Positions 1-5,654 of a DNA stretch of 6,617 nt are shown here, piece after piece (position 1 is the stretch's first letter; every line of letters begins with the position of its first letter). Below the pieces are notes generated by a model. The model made no database searches and was not told where the DNA came from. It saw only the letters and a program-made list of their open reading frames with translations. A program made the position numbers and the translations under genes. Origin of the DNA: an uncultured Peptococcaceae bacterium (GTDB taxonomy: Bacteria; Bacillota; Desulfotomaculia; Desulfotomaculales; Desulfocucumaceae); NCBI GenBank assembly GCA_958417755.1, contig CATZDY010000135.1:1-6617 (forward strand), given 5' to 3'.

Positions 1-65
1 TCAGTTGGTAGAGCACCTGACTCTTAATCAGGGTGTCCAGGGTTCGAGCCCCTGGCGGTCCACCA
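1..65 (+). tRNA. tRNA-Lys (anticodon CTT), 5' end missing
   Basis: This is the 3' part of a tRNA gene cut by the window start. About 11 bases are missing: the 5' acceptor strand, two linker bases and half of the D stem. Visible parts are the rest of the D arm (TCAGTTGGTAGAGCA), an anticodon stem CCTGA/TCAGG at 16-20 and 28-32 around the loop CTCTTAA, a T arm CAGGG-TTCGAGC-CCCTG, the 3' acceptor strand GCGGTCC, discriminator A and a genome-encoded CCA at 63-65. The anticodon at 23-25 is CTT, which reads AAG lysine codons. The missing acceptor strand should pair as GGACCGC. A terminator follows three bases later, so this is the last gene of its transcript. Confidence 0.96.
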
Positions 66-67
66 AT

Positions 68-111
68 AAAAATCCAGGTTTCGCAAGGATTTGCGGGATT
101 TGGATTTTTTT
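68..111 (+). terminator. Intrinsic terminator of the tRNA transcript
   Basis: The arms AAAAATCCA (68-76) and TGGATTTTT (101-109) are perfect inverted repeats, with an inner CGCAA/TTGCG pairing around a GGAT loop. The distal arm runs into a stretch of Ts. The position directly behind the CCA end of the tRNA fits Rho-independent termination of rightward transcription. Confidence 0.85.
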
Positions 112-135
112 ATACTAGCTATTTTTTCTATTTGG

Positions 136-165
136 TTGACACTTTTTTAACATAATAAAGATAAA
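136..165 (+). promoter_or_regulatory. Candidate sigma-70-type promoter without an obvious gene
   Basis: A perfect -35 hexamer TTGACA lies at 136-141. The best -10 candidate is GATAAA at 160-165, 18 bases downstream, matching four of six consensus positions. No coding frame of useful size follows on this strand before the hairpin at 241-276. If real, it would make a transcript of about 100 nt. The region is AT-rich, where such matches arise by chance, so the call is weak. Confidence 0.25.
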
Positions 166-240
166 AAATGGCTAATAGGACACAATGAAATAAAGAAATG
201 CTACCGTATTGCTTATATAGATAAATTGTATCATGAGGAA

Positions 241-276
241 TAAAACAAAAACGCCTTATTAGGCGTTTTTGTTTTA
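241..276. terminator. Strong bidirectional intrinsic terminator
   Basis: Two perfect 16-base arms, TAAAACAAAAACGCCT (241-256) and its reverse complement (261-276), flank a 4-base loop. The core near the loop is GC-rich (ACGCCT/AGGCGT) and the outer part is A-rich on one side and T-rich on the other. This is the form of a terminator that works in both directions. On the minus strand it lies 44 bases behind the cupin stop codon, so it should end the leftward cluster. On the plus strand it would stop anything coming from the tRNA side. Confidence 0.9.
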
Positions 277-320
277 TGGTATGACAATGAGTTACAAAGA
301 TGTTTTTATTCCATTATAAT

Positions 321-650
321 TTACTGTTGAGAAACCACGGCGAAAAAAAGCAAATCTTCCTGACTGTTATTGATAAAACTATGGGTATGTCCTTTGGGAC
401 AATAGTGGCACATACCTGCTTTCAATTCTTCTTGCAGATTATCATAAACTACTATACCATTTCCTTGTATAATATAGATAATTTCGCTACTTGTTTCATG
501 GGTATGCAAGCCGATAGAGGCGCCTGGCTTTAGTTTGCCATACATAATACGATTCATTTCATCAACAAACATATATGCTTCTGTGTCTTTTTCGCCTCCA
601 TAGAAGTTTTTCTTTATTTCTTTTTTTAGTGTATCAATATGAATGAGCAT
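321..650 (-). CDS. Small single-domain cupin protein
   Basis: A 109-residue protein that is essentially one cupin beta-barrel. Both conserved cupin motifs are present. Motif 1 is G43-x5-H49-T-H51-x4-E56-x6-G63. Motif 2 is G79-x5-P85-x-G87-x2-H90-x3-N94. H49, H51, E56 and H90 are the expected metal ligands, so a metal-binding site is likely intact. One-domain cupins of this size include sugar- or amino-acid-modifying enzymes, dioxygenase-like proteins and ligand sensors, and the sequence does not separate these. The ATG start is well supported by AAAGGAGG nine bases upstream. It is the last gene of the leftward cluster, 112 bases behind ade with no terminator seen between them, and is followed by a strong hairpin terminator. 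The exact substrate is unknown. Confidence 0.88.
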   Translation of the reverse strand: MLIHIDTLKKEIKKNFYGGEKDTEAYMFVDEMNRIMYGKLKPGASIGLHTHETSSEIIYIIQGNGIVVYDNLQEELKAGMCHYCPKGHTHSFINNSQEDLLFFAVVSQQ

Positions 651-762
651 TGCTTGATTCCTCCTTTGCTTTCACAAACATTTTTCTAAATTGGTTTTTG
701 AGGATATAAATGTTTTTTGAAGGAAGATATTTTATATAAGATACGTATTTTTAGCCATGCTA

Positions 763-2418
763 TCATTTATGAAAAAAACACATTGTATTTACATCAAATA
801 GACCGGCATGACTTAATTTAATATCTGGTATAACCAACAAAGATAAAAAAGAAAGCAACATAAAAGGATCAATTTGAGGATTAATAGATAATTGTTGCAC
901 AGCTTTTAATAATTCCTGATGTTGTTGTAAAACTTCTTGGGCTGGTTTATCAGACATCAGCCCTGCAATGGGAAGGAGAAAGCGGTTTTGTATAACGCCT
1001 TGGCAAACAACTGTCATGCCTCCTTCGGTTCCCAAGGCATTCACAGCCAAAGCCATATCTTCGGGATTGTCTCCAATGACTGTGATGTTATGGGCATCAT
1101 GGCCAATGGTCTGGGCAATGGCTCCGTTATGCAAATCAAAACCTGCAATAAATCCTTGGCCGATTTCCCCGTTACCACCATGGCGTTCAATGACTGCACA
1201 AAGATTAAGTCCTTGGGAAGATGAAGGACGGATTTGTTTGGTATAAAGAGATTGAGGGAATACCTGGATCGCTGGTGAGCCGGGTGTAAAATAAAAATCA
1301 AAGGTATTGGGAGTAACAGAAGGAATGTGCACAGTATGAAGGACTTTATCCTGGGGCACTTTTTTTGAATCAAACAAAGCTTGGCCGTTTTGAGCAATTA
1401 ATTGCCCATCTTTATACACTGCCAAAATATTTTGAGCTGCTAAATCTGCGCTTAGAACCAAATCTGCCCGATATCCTGGGGCAATGGCGCCTTTGTTTTT
1501 TAAGCCATAGCACTCCGCAGCATTAAAACTGGCTATGGTAATGGCGTCCAGAGGATCAATGCCCAGGGAAACAGCTTTGCCAATACAATTAGAAATGGAG
1601 CCTTGGTCTATGATATCGCCTAAATACCGGTCATCACTACAGAAAAGAAGACGACGCAAGGTATAGGGCGTCAGGCCTTTTATCAATTCCTTTAAGTTTT
1701 GGGCCTGGGTACCTTCTCTGATTTGTATATACATGCCTTTGCTGATTTTTTCTGTTAATTCTTCTGGGGAAGTGGATTCATGATCCGTATGAATACCAGC
1801 ACAAAGATAAGCATTTAATTCTTTTCCGCTGACCAAAGGGGCATGTCCATCAATGATATCACTACATTTTAGCTTTGCTAATACTTCAGGAGCCAATGCT
1901 AAAACCCCCGGATAATTCATCATTTCCCCCAGTCCGAGAAAGTCATACTTTTGGAAAAGGCGGACAGTGGATAAGGCATCAATTTCTGCCCCAGCTTGGT
2001 CAAAAGGGGTAGCAGGAACGCAGGAAGGTAACATATAATGAATATCCACTGGCACGTTTTTTGCAGATTGAAGCATAAAAATAAGGCCATCTTCTCCACA
2101 AACATTGGCAATTTCATGGGGATCTGCAATGATGGTGGTGACACCCTTTGGGGCAACAATTTTGGCATACTCGTCAGGACAGAGCATGCTGGATTCAATA
2201 TGGATATGGCTATCAATAAAAGATGGCATAAGATATTGATTGGTTGCTTCGATTTCTTGGTTGCCGTCATAGGAGCCCAATCCTACGATATATCCTTGGG
2301 AAACAGCTACATCGCAAGTAAGGATGCGGTGACAAAATATATCTACTACATGGGCGTTTTTAAAGACTATATCTGCCTTGGTTTTACTTAAGGCAGCATT
2401 GATTTTAGATGTAAGCAA
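763..2418 (-). CDS. ade: Adenine deaminase
   Basis: A 551-residue cytosolic metal-dependent amidohydrolase of the Ade/AdeC type, which converts adenine to hypoxanthine and ammonia in purine salvage. Family signatures visible are the metal-binding HIHIESS (residues 71-77), ADPHEIANVCG (98-108), the GLGEMMN segment (162-168), HAPLVSG (192-198), GIHTDHE (208-214) and CSDDR (260-264). The C-terminal domain carries GHDAHNITVIG (439-449) and ends with a typical LSFLSLLVIP...LSHAGLFDV segment (522-543). The length is slightly short but complete for the family. The start is TTG: an in-frame stop lies two codons upstream, and AAGGAG (2433-2428) sits nine bases before it. The start is 14 bases behind the cstA stop, and the ribosome site abuts that stop, suggesting translational coupling. 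Manganese or iron dependence is known for relatives and is not shown here. Confidence 0.96.
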   Translation of the reverse strand: MLTSKINAALSKTKADIVFKNAHVVDIFCHRILTCDVAVSQGYIVGLGSYDGNQEIEATNQYLMPSFIDSHIHIESSMLCPDEYAKIVAPKGVTTIIADPHEIANVCGEDGLIFMLQSAKNVPVDIHYMLPSCVPATPFDQAGAEIDALSTVRLFQKYDFLGLGEMMNYPGVLALAPEVLAKLKCSDIIDGHAPLVSGKELNAYLCAGIHTDHESTSPEELTEKISKGMYIQIREGTQAQNLKELIKGLTPYTLRRLLFCSDDRYLGDIIDQGSISNCIGKAVSLGIDPLDAITIASFNAAECYGLKNKGAIAPGYRADLVLSADLAAQNILAVYKDGQLIAQNGQALFDSKKVPQDKVLHTVHIPSVTPNTFDFYFTPGSPAIQVFPQSLYTKQIRPSSSQGLNLCAVIERHGGNGEIGQGFIAGFDLHNGAIAQTIGHDAHNITVIGDNPEDMALAVNALGTEGGMTVVCQGVIQNRFLLPIAGLMSDKPAQEVLQQHQELLKAVQQLSINPQIDPFMLLSFLSLLVIPDIKLSHAGLFDVNTMCFFHK

Positions 2419-2427
2419 TGCTTATTT

Positions 2428-2433
2428 CTCCTT
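2428..2433 (-). promoter_or_regulatory. Ribosome binding site of ade (supports the TTG start)
   Basis: AAGGAG on the minus strand lies nine bases before the TTG at 2418-2416. Its first A is the last base of the cstA stop codon TAA (2435-2433). The end of cstA translation therefore lands on the ade initiation region. Confidence 0.8.
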
Positions 2434-3860
2434 TATTTCTTTATCTTTGTTTTTTTAAAAAAAGTTGTTTTTAAAAAAACAAAGAAGCACAAAATAGCAA
2501 AAATAATGCCTCCAGGATAAGCAATTGTTGTGGCCAGATGGAAGCCCTCAGCTGCTTGCAAGATGTAAGTACAAGATACTGCGGACATAAAGGCTGCCGG
2601 GATGGCGGCAATGAAACAACTTGCTTTTTTGGTGTTGTGACGATATACATAAACTGCTCCAGTCCATAACACAATCATGGCCAGTGTTTGGTTGGACCAG
2701 GAGAAGTAACGCCAAATGATATCAAAATTGATTTGCGTTAAAATAACACCTGCTAACAATAGGGGGATAGAAATAAGCAAACGTTTGGTGATGGTTGATT
2801 GATTCACTTGAAACCAATCCGCTAATATAAGCCTGGCGCTTCGGAATGCTGTATCCCCTGAGGTAATAGGGCAAATAACCACCCCAATGATGGCGAGTAA
2901 TCCTCCCACAGTACCAAGCAAGGAAAAGGAAATATCATATACAACGCCAGCTTGTCCTCCCAGATTTGTTAAGGCTTGGGCTAAACCTCCGGTGGTTTCA
3001 TAGAAAGCTACCCCTGCGGCTGCCCAAATCAAGGCGATGAAACCTTCGGCAATCATGGCGCCGTAGAAGACTTTTCGGCCATCCTTTTCTATTTTTAAGC
3101 ATCGAGCCATCATGGGGGATTGGGTAGCATGAAATCCGGAGACAGCCCCGCAAGCTACGGTAATAAACATCATAGACCATATGGGCAATGCATCAGGATG
3201 TAAATTTTGTAGCTGTAAGTCAGGTATATGATGACCTGAAAGAACAAGACTTCCAGCAATGCCAAAGGCCATGATAAGCAGAATGAAACCAAAAAAAGGA
3301 TATATTCTCCCAATCAGTTTGTTGATGGGGAGTATGGTGGCTAATATGTAATAAACGAAAATCATCACAACCCAAAAGCTCATACCCAAACTGTTAGGGG
3401 TAAGATTCGCCAATAACGAGGCAGGGCTTGTCATAAAAACCGTTCCTACCAGGACCATGAGTATGACGGAAAAGACGCGCATAACTTGCTTCATGGTTTT
3501 TCCCAAGTATATGCCCACAGTTTCGGATATACTGTTTCCTTGGTGCCGGAGGGAAATCATGCCGGACAGGTAATCATGAACCCCACCGGCAAGGATTGAA
3601 CCCAAGGCAATCCAAAGAAAAACCACAGGTCCCCATAAAGCACCTAAAATAGCCCCAAAAATGGGACCAATTCCTGCAATGTTAAGCAACTGAATCAAAA
3701 AAATCTTGCTTGTTTTCATGGGCATATAATCAGTCCCATCGGTGAGGGTTAAGGCAGGAGTTGGTTTGTCATTGGGAGCAAAGATTTGTTCAACAAGCTT
3801 TCCATAAAGAAAATATCCCAAGATTAATAACAGGATTGAAAGGAAAAAACTAATCATCAT
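2433..3860 (-). CDS. cstA: CstA-family carbon starvation protein / pyruvate-peptide transporter
   Basis: A 475-residue polytopic inner-membrane protein of the CstA family, with hydrophobic segments along nearly its whole length from residue 3. Studied relatives (E. coli CstA and BtsT) take up pyruvate, and CstA is also linked to peptide use. Recognisable blocks are DYMPMKTSKIF (44-54), the glycine-rich GIGPIFGAILGALWGP (63-78), GGVHDYLSG (92-100), SGFHATQSP (241-249), CPITSGDTAFRSARLI (330-345) and FSWSNQTLA (386-394). It is much shorter than the roughly 700-residue E. coli protein, lacking the extra C-terminal part, as in many Firmicute versions. Two adjacent ATG codons open the gene. GGGG lies 4 bases before the first (3860) and 7 before the second (3857), so the second may be the true start. 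It lies 23 bases behind the amidohydrolase gene and 14 before ade, in one operon. The substrate here is not established. Confidence 0.93.
   Translation of the reverse strand: MMISFFLSILLLILGYFLYGKLVEQIFAPNDKPTPALTLTDGTDYMPMKTSKIFLIQLLNIAGIGPIFGAILGALWGPVVFLWIALGSILAGGVHDYLSGMISLRHQGNSISETVGIYLGKTMKQVMRVFSVILMVLVGTVFMTSPASLLANLTPNSLGMSFWVVMIFVYYILATILPINKLIGRIYPFFGFILLIMAFGIAGSLVLSGHHIPDLQLQNLHPDALPIWSMMFITVACGAVSGFHATQSPMMARCLKIEKDGRKVFYGAMIAEGFIALIWAAAGVAFYETTGGLAQALTNLGGQAGVVYDISFSLLGTVGGLLAIIGVVICPITSGDTAFRSARLILADWFQVNQSTITKRLLISIPLLLAGVILTQINFDIIWRYFSWSNQTLAMIVLWTGAVYVYRHNTKKASCFIAAIPAAFMSAVSCTYILQAAEGFHLATTIAYPGGIIFAILCFFVFLKTTFFKKTKIKK
2445..2484. repeat. Perfect 17-bp AT-rich inverted repeat at the 3' end of cstA
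   Basis: The arms CTTTGTTTTTTTAAAAA (2445-2461) and its exact reverse complement (2468-2484) flank the 6-base loop AAGTTG. It lies inside the last codons of cstA, in the Phe/Lys-rich tail, and ends ten bases before the cstA stop. In mRNA it would fold just upstream of the ade ribosome site. It lacks the GC stem and trailing U-run of a normal terminator. It may be a processing or attenuation element, or only a by-product of lysine and phenylalanine codons. Confidence 0.6.
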
Positions 3861-3883
3861 GTATCCCCTGGTTTTTTAGAATT

Positions 3884-4738
3884 TTATTGTTTATTGGTAT
3901 GGTTTATATAGGGTTCACAAATCCTTTGATATAATTCTGGACGCCTGCTTTCTAAATAATAGCTGTTGCGCATGGACTTTGCTTCTTTACTTTTAATGGT
4001 ATGTAAGGGGGAAGGGTCTAATTCCAAGACCAAGATGCTTTCTTTTCCTTGAAAATCTTCTGCCAAAGGATTTCCCTTAGGATCTAGGACCAAAAGTCCT
4101 CCGCAAAAGGACTGTCCTTTCCCATCATCTCCCACCAAGTTGCAGGCTGCTACAAAAACCGTATTATCATAGGCCCTGGCTCCTAAATATTTGAGCCAAA
4201 TGCTTCTGCGATCTCCCACAATGGCAGGAGAAGCATGGGGGGCGAAAATAATTTCTGCTCCTTGCAAGGCTAAAATAGCAGTGACTTCGGGAAAATGCAA
4301 ATCCCAACAGATTTGGAGACCTAGGGTGGCTTGGGGGGTATCAAATACAGGGAGCTGTTCTCCAGGGGTAAAATATGGTTTTTCACTTTTTCCCAAATGG
4401 GTTTTGCGGTATGTTTCAATTTTACCATTGGGTAAGGCTAGTACTTGGGTAATATAAGGTTTTTCTGTATCAGATTGTTCGGCCAATCCTGCTAAGATGG
4501 CAATTTTTTTGTTCACAGCCAATTGGCGCAGAATCTGGGTGGATCTTCCGGGAATGGGTTCAGCAAGGGTGGGACTCAAGGTTCTATGATATCCGGGAAT
4601 ACATAATTCAGGAAAACAAATCATATGGACATTTTGGGCAGAAGCTGCGTTGGTAAAATGAATGATAGTGTCCATATTCTGTTGTATATCTCCTGTTTGA
4701 GACTGCATTTGAACCAAGGCGATTTTTGTTTTCTGCAT
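3884..4738 (-). CDS. Nitrilase-superfamily carbon-nitrogen hydrolase (amidohydrolase)
   Basis: A 284-residue cytosolic enzyme of the nitrilase/CN-hydrolase superfamily, which hydrolyses non-peptide amide or carbamoyl C-N bonds. The Glu-Lys-Cys catalytic triad is visible: E44 in CFPELCIPGY, K112 in TYRKTHLG and C144 in LQICWDLHFPE. The segment KTHLGKSEKPYFTPGE and the later ARAYDNTVFVAACN are typical of the amidase and N-carbamoyl-hydrolase branches (N-carbamoylputrescine amidase or beta-ureidopropionase-like) rather than true nitrilases, but the substrate cannot be fixed. The ATG at 4738 has AAGGAG (4750-4745) six bases upstream. An in-frame TTG at 4774 would add 12 residues but has no comparable ribosome site. 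It is the first gene of the operon with cstA and ade, preceded by a 188-base gap holding a long palindrome. Ammonia release would match the neighbouring adenine deaminase. Confidence 0.92.
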   Translation of the reverse strand: MQKTKIALVQMQSQTGDIQQNMDTIIHFTNAASAQNVHMICFPELCIPGYHRTLSPTLAEPIPGRSTQILRQLAVNKKIAILAGLAEQSDTEKPYITQVLALPNGKIETYRKTHLGKSEKPYFTPGEQLPVFDTPQATLGLQICWDLHFPEVTAILALQGAEIIFAPHASPAIVGDRRSIWLKYLGARAYDNTVFVAACNLVGDDGKGQSFCGGLLVLDPKGNPLAEDFQGKESILVLELDPSPLHTIKSKEAKSMRNSYYLESRRPELYQRICEPYINHTNKQ

Positions 4739-4744
4739 GGGGAT

Positions 4745-4750
4745 CTCCTT
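4745..4750 (-). promoter_or_regulatory. Ribosome binding site that fixes the amidohydrolase start
   Basis: AAGGAG on the minus strand, six bases before ATG 4738. It would lie inside the coding region if the longer in-frame TTG start at 4774 were used, which argues for the shorter protein. Confidence 0.8.
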
Positions 4751-4787
4751 CTCGTGGGTGGTTTTACCATTCAATGAAATTGAGTTG

Positions 4788-4827
4788 ACATATAGAGCAA
4801 TGGTGATATGACCTTTGCTCTATATGT
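4788..4827. repeat. Long interrupted palindrome in the leader of the amidohydrolase-cstA-ade operon
   Basis: The perfect 13-bp arms ACATATAGAGCAA (4788-4800) and TTGCTCTATATGT (4815-4827) continue inward, after one mismatch, with GGT/ACC around the 6-base loop GATATG. The whole 40-base element is palindromic except for that mismatch and the loop. It lies 49 bases before the amidohydrolase ATG and 99 bases behind the ktrA stop. Neither strand has a U-run after the stem, so it does not look like a standard terminator. It could be an operator for a dimeric regulator, a leader-RNA hairpin, or a weak terminator for ktrA. Confidence 0.65.
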
Positions 4828-4926
4828 GAAAGCAAACTTGTCTTAGGTTAGGAAAAAAGCGATACAGTAGAAGGCCAGGCATTAAGCAACCAAAGCAATA
4901 GGCAGATTTCTGCATAGGGGCATTGG

Positions 4927-5577
4927 TTAAATTTCGGTTTCAAATTGTTTTAATTTATCGTGATTTCCTAAGAGAATTAATACATCACCATTTTCTATGA
5001 TTTGATCTGCTTTGGGGGAGATAATAAATTCCTTGCCCCTGCGGATTGCCAGTACTGTGGCATCATATTTTTTCCGTAAACCAGAATGAATCAAAGGAAT
5101 GCCGTGAAATTCCGGGGGGGCCATGACTTCCAGGAGGCTATAATCCGTGGAGAGATTGATAATATCAATGATATTATGGGACACCAATGAGTGGGCCACC
5201 CGGATCCCCATATCTCTTTCAGGGAAAACCACAATATCAGCGCCAATTTTTTGTAATACACTGCCATGTAATTCTGTGGTGGCCTTGGCCACTACCTTGG
5301 TGACGCCCATTTCTTTTAACATCAGAGTGACCAAAATGTTGGCTTGGATATCTTGTCCAATGGATACTACCACAATATTAAAATTTCTTAAGCCCAATGA
5401 ATGTAATACGGATTCTTCCAAAGCATTGGCTGTGACTGCATGGGTTACAATGTCAGCCACCTGATTGACTTTGTTTTCGTCCGCATCAATGGCCAAGACT
5501 TCATACCCCATTTGAACCAGGGTTTTGGCCAAGCTGGTGCCAAAGTTGCCCAATCCAATGACTGCAAATTGTTTCAT
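4927..5577 (-). CDS. ktrA: KtrA/TrkA-type K+ uptake regulatory subunit (RCK protein)
   Basis: A 216-residue cytosolic RCK protein. In relatives an octameric ring of such subunits binds ATP, ADP or NAD(H) and gates a membrane KtrB/TrkH channel. The N-terminal Rossmann domain begins KQFAVIGLGNFG with the dinucleotide loop G8-x-G10-x2-G13 and acidic D31/D33 after the second strand. KIGADIVVFPERDMG (110-124) closes this domain. The C-terminal RCK_C domain covers roughly 135-216 (ILAIRRG-like strand at 175-181, NGDVLILLG at 196-204). The single N+C pair and the length match Bacillus KtrA/KtrC rather than the double-length E. coli TrkA. ATG 5577 is chosen because GGAGG (5590-5586) is eight bases upstream; an in-frame TTG at 5583 would be too close to that site. 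RCK_C of KtrA can bind c-di-AMP in relatives, which is not testable here. No channel gene is visible on either side. Confidence 0.93.
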   Translation of the reverse strand: MKQFAVIGLGNFGTSLAKTLVQMGYEVLAIDADENKVNQVADIVTHAVTANALEESVLHSLGLRNFNIVVVSIGQDIQANILVTLMLKEMGVTKVVAKATTELHGSVLQKIGADIVVFPERDMGIRVAHSLVSHNIIDIINLSTDYSLLEVMAPPEFHGIPLIHSGLRKKYDATVLAIRRGKEFIISPKADQIIENGDVLILLGNHDKLKQFETEI

Positions 5578-5581
5578 GTCC

Positions 5582-5595
5582 AAGACCTCCGTCTT
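5582..5595 (-). promoter_or_regulatory. Ribosome site of ktrA in a small hairpin
   Basis: On the minus strand AAGAC and GTCTT form a 5-bp stem around the loop GGAG. The loop and the adjacent stem base are the Shine-Dalgarno GGAGG used by ATG 5577. The site fixes the start codon. The hairpin is short and may be chance, though it could lower initiation. Confidence 0.5.
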
Positions 5596-5654
5596 CCATA
5601 GGAAATTCGCTTCATTTCAAGCAAAATCATGTTGCAAGTAGATAAAATTTTGAG

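Noticed and set aside
300..533. Plus-strand open frame of 77 codons opposite the cupin gene
   Set aside because: It lies antisense to a cupin with both family motifs intact, has no good ribosome site and has no recognisable domain.
651..762. Separate promoter or terminator between ade and the cupin gene
   Set aside because: The gap is AT-rich with TATA-like strings, but I found no convincing -35/-10 pair and no stem with a T-run.
937..1397. Plus- and minus-strand open frames of about 90-118 codons within ade
   Set aside because: They are alternative frames of the adenine deaminase gene, whose motifs are continuous through this stretch. Their translations look like shadow sequence.
1920..2391. 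Further open frames of about 116 codons overlapping the 5' part of ade
   Set aside because: The ade frame here carries the metal-binding HIHIESS and ADPHEIANVCG motifs. The other frames show no family pattern.
4739..4774. Longer amidohydrolase start at TTG 4774 adding 12 residues
   Set aside because: The extension would contain the strong AAGGAG site that serves ATG 4738, and the conserved nitrilase fold starts right after that ATG.
5147..5464. Plus-strand open frame of 105 codons opposite ktrA
   Set aside because: It is the antisense shadow of a conserved Rossmann-domain gene, with no ribosome site and no known motif.
5578..5583. Longer ktrA start at TTG 5583
   Set aside because: It lies only about two bases from GGAGG, too close for initiation. 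ATG 5577 has an eight-base gap and gives the family-typical KQFAVIGLG start.
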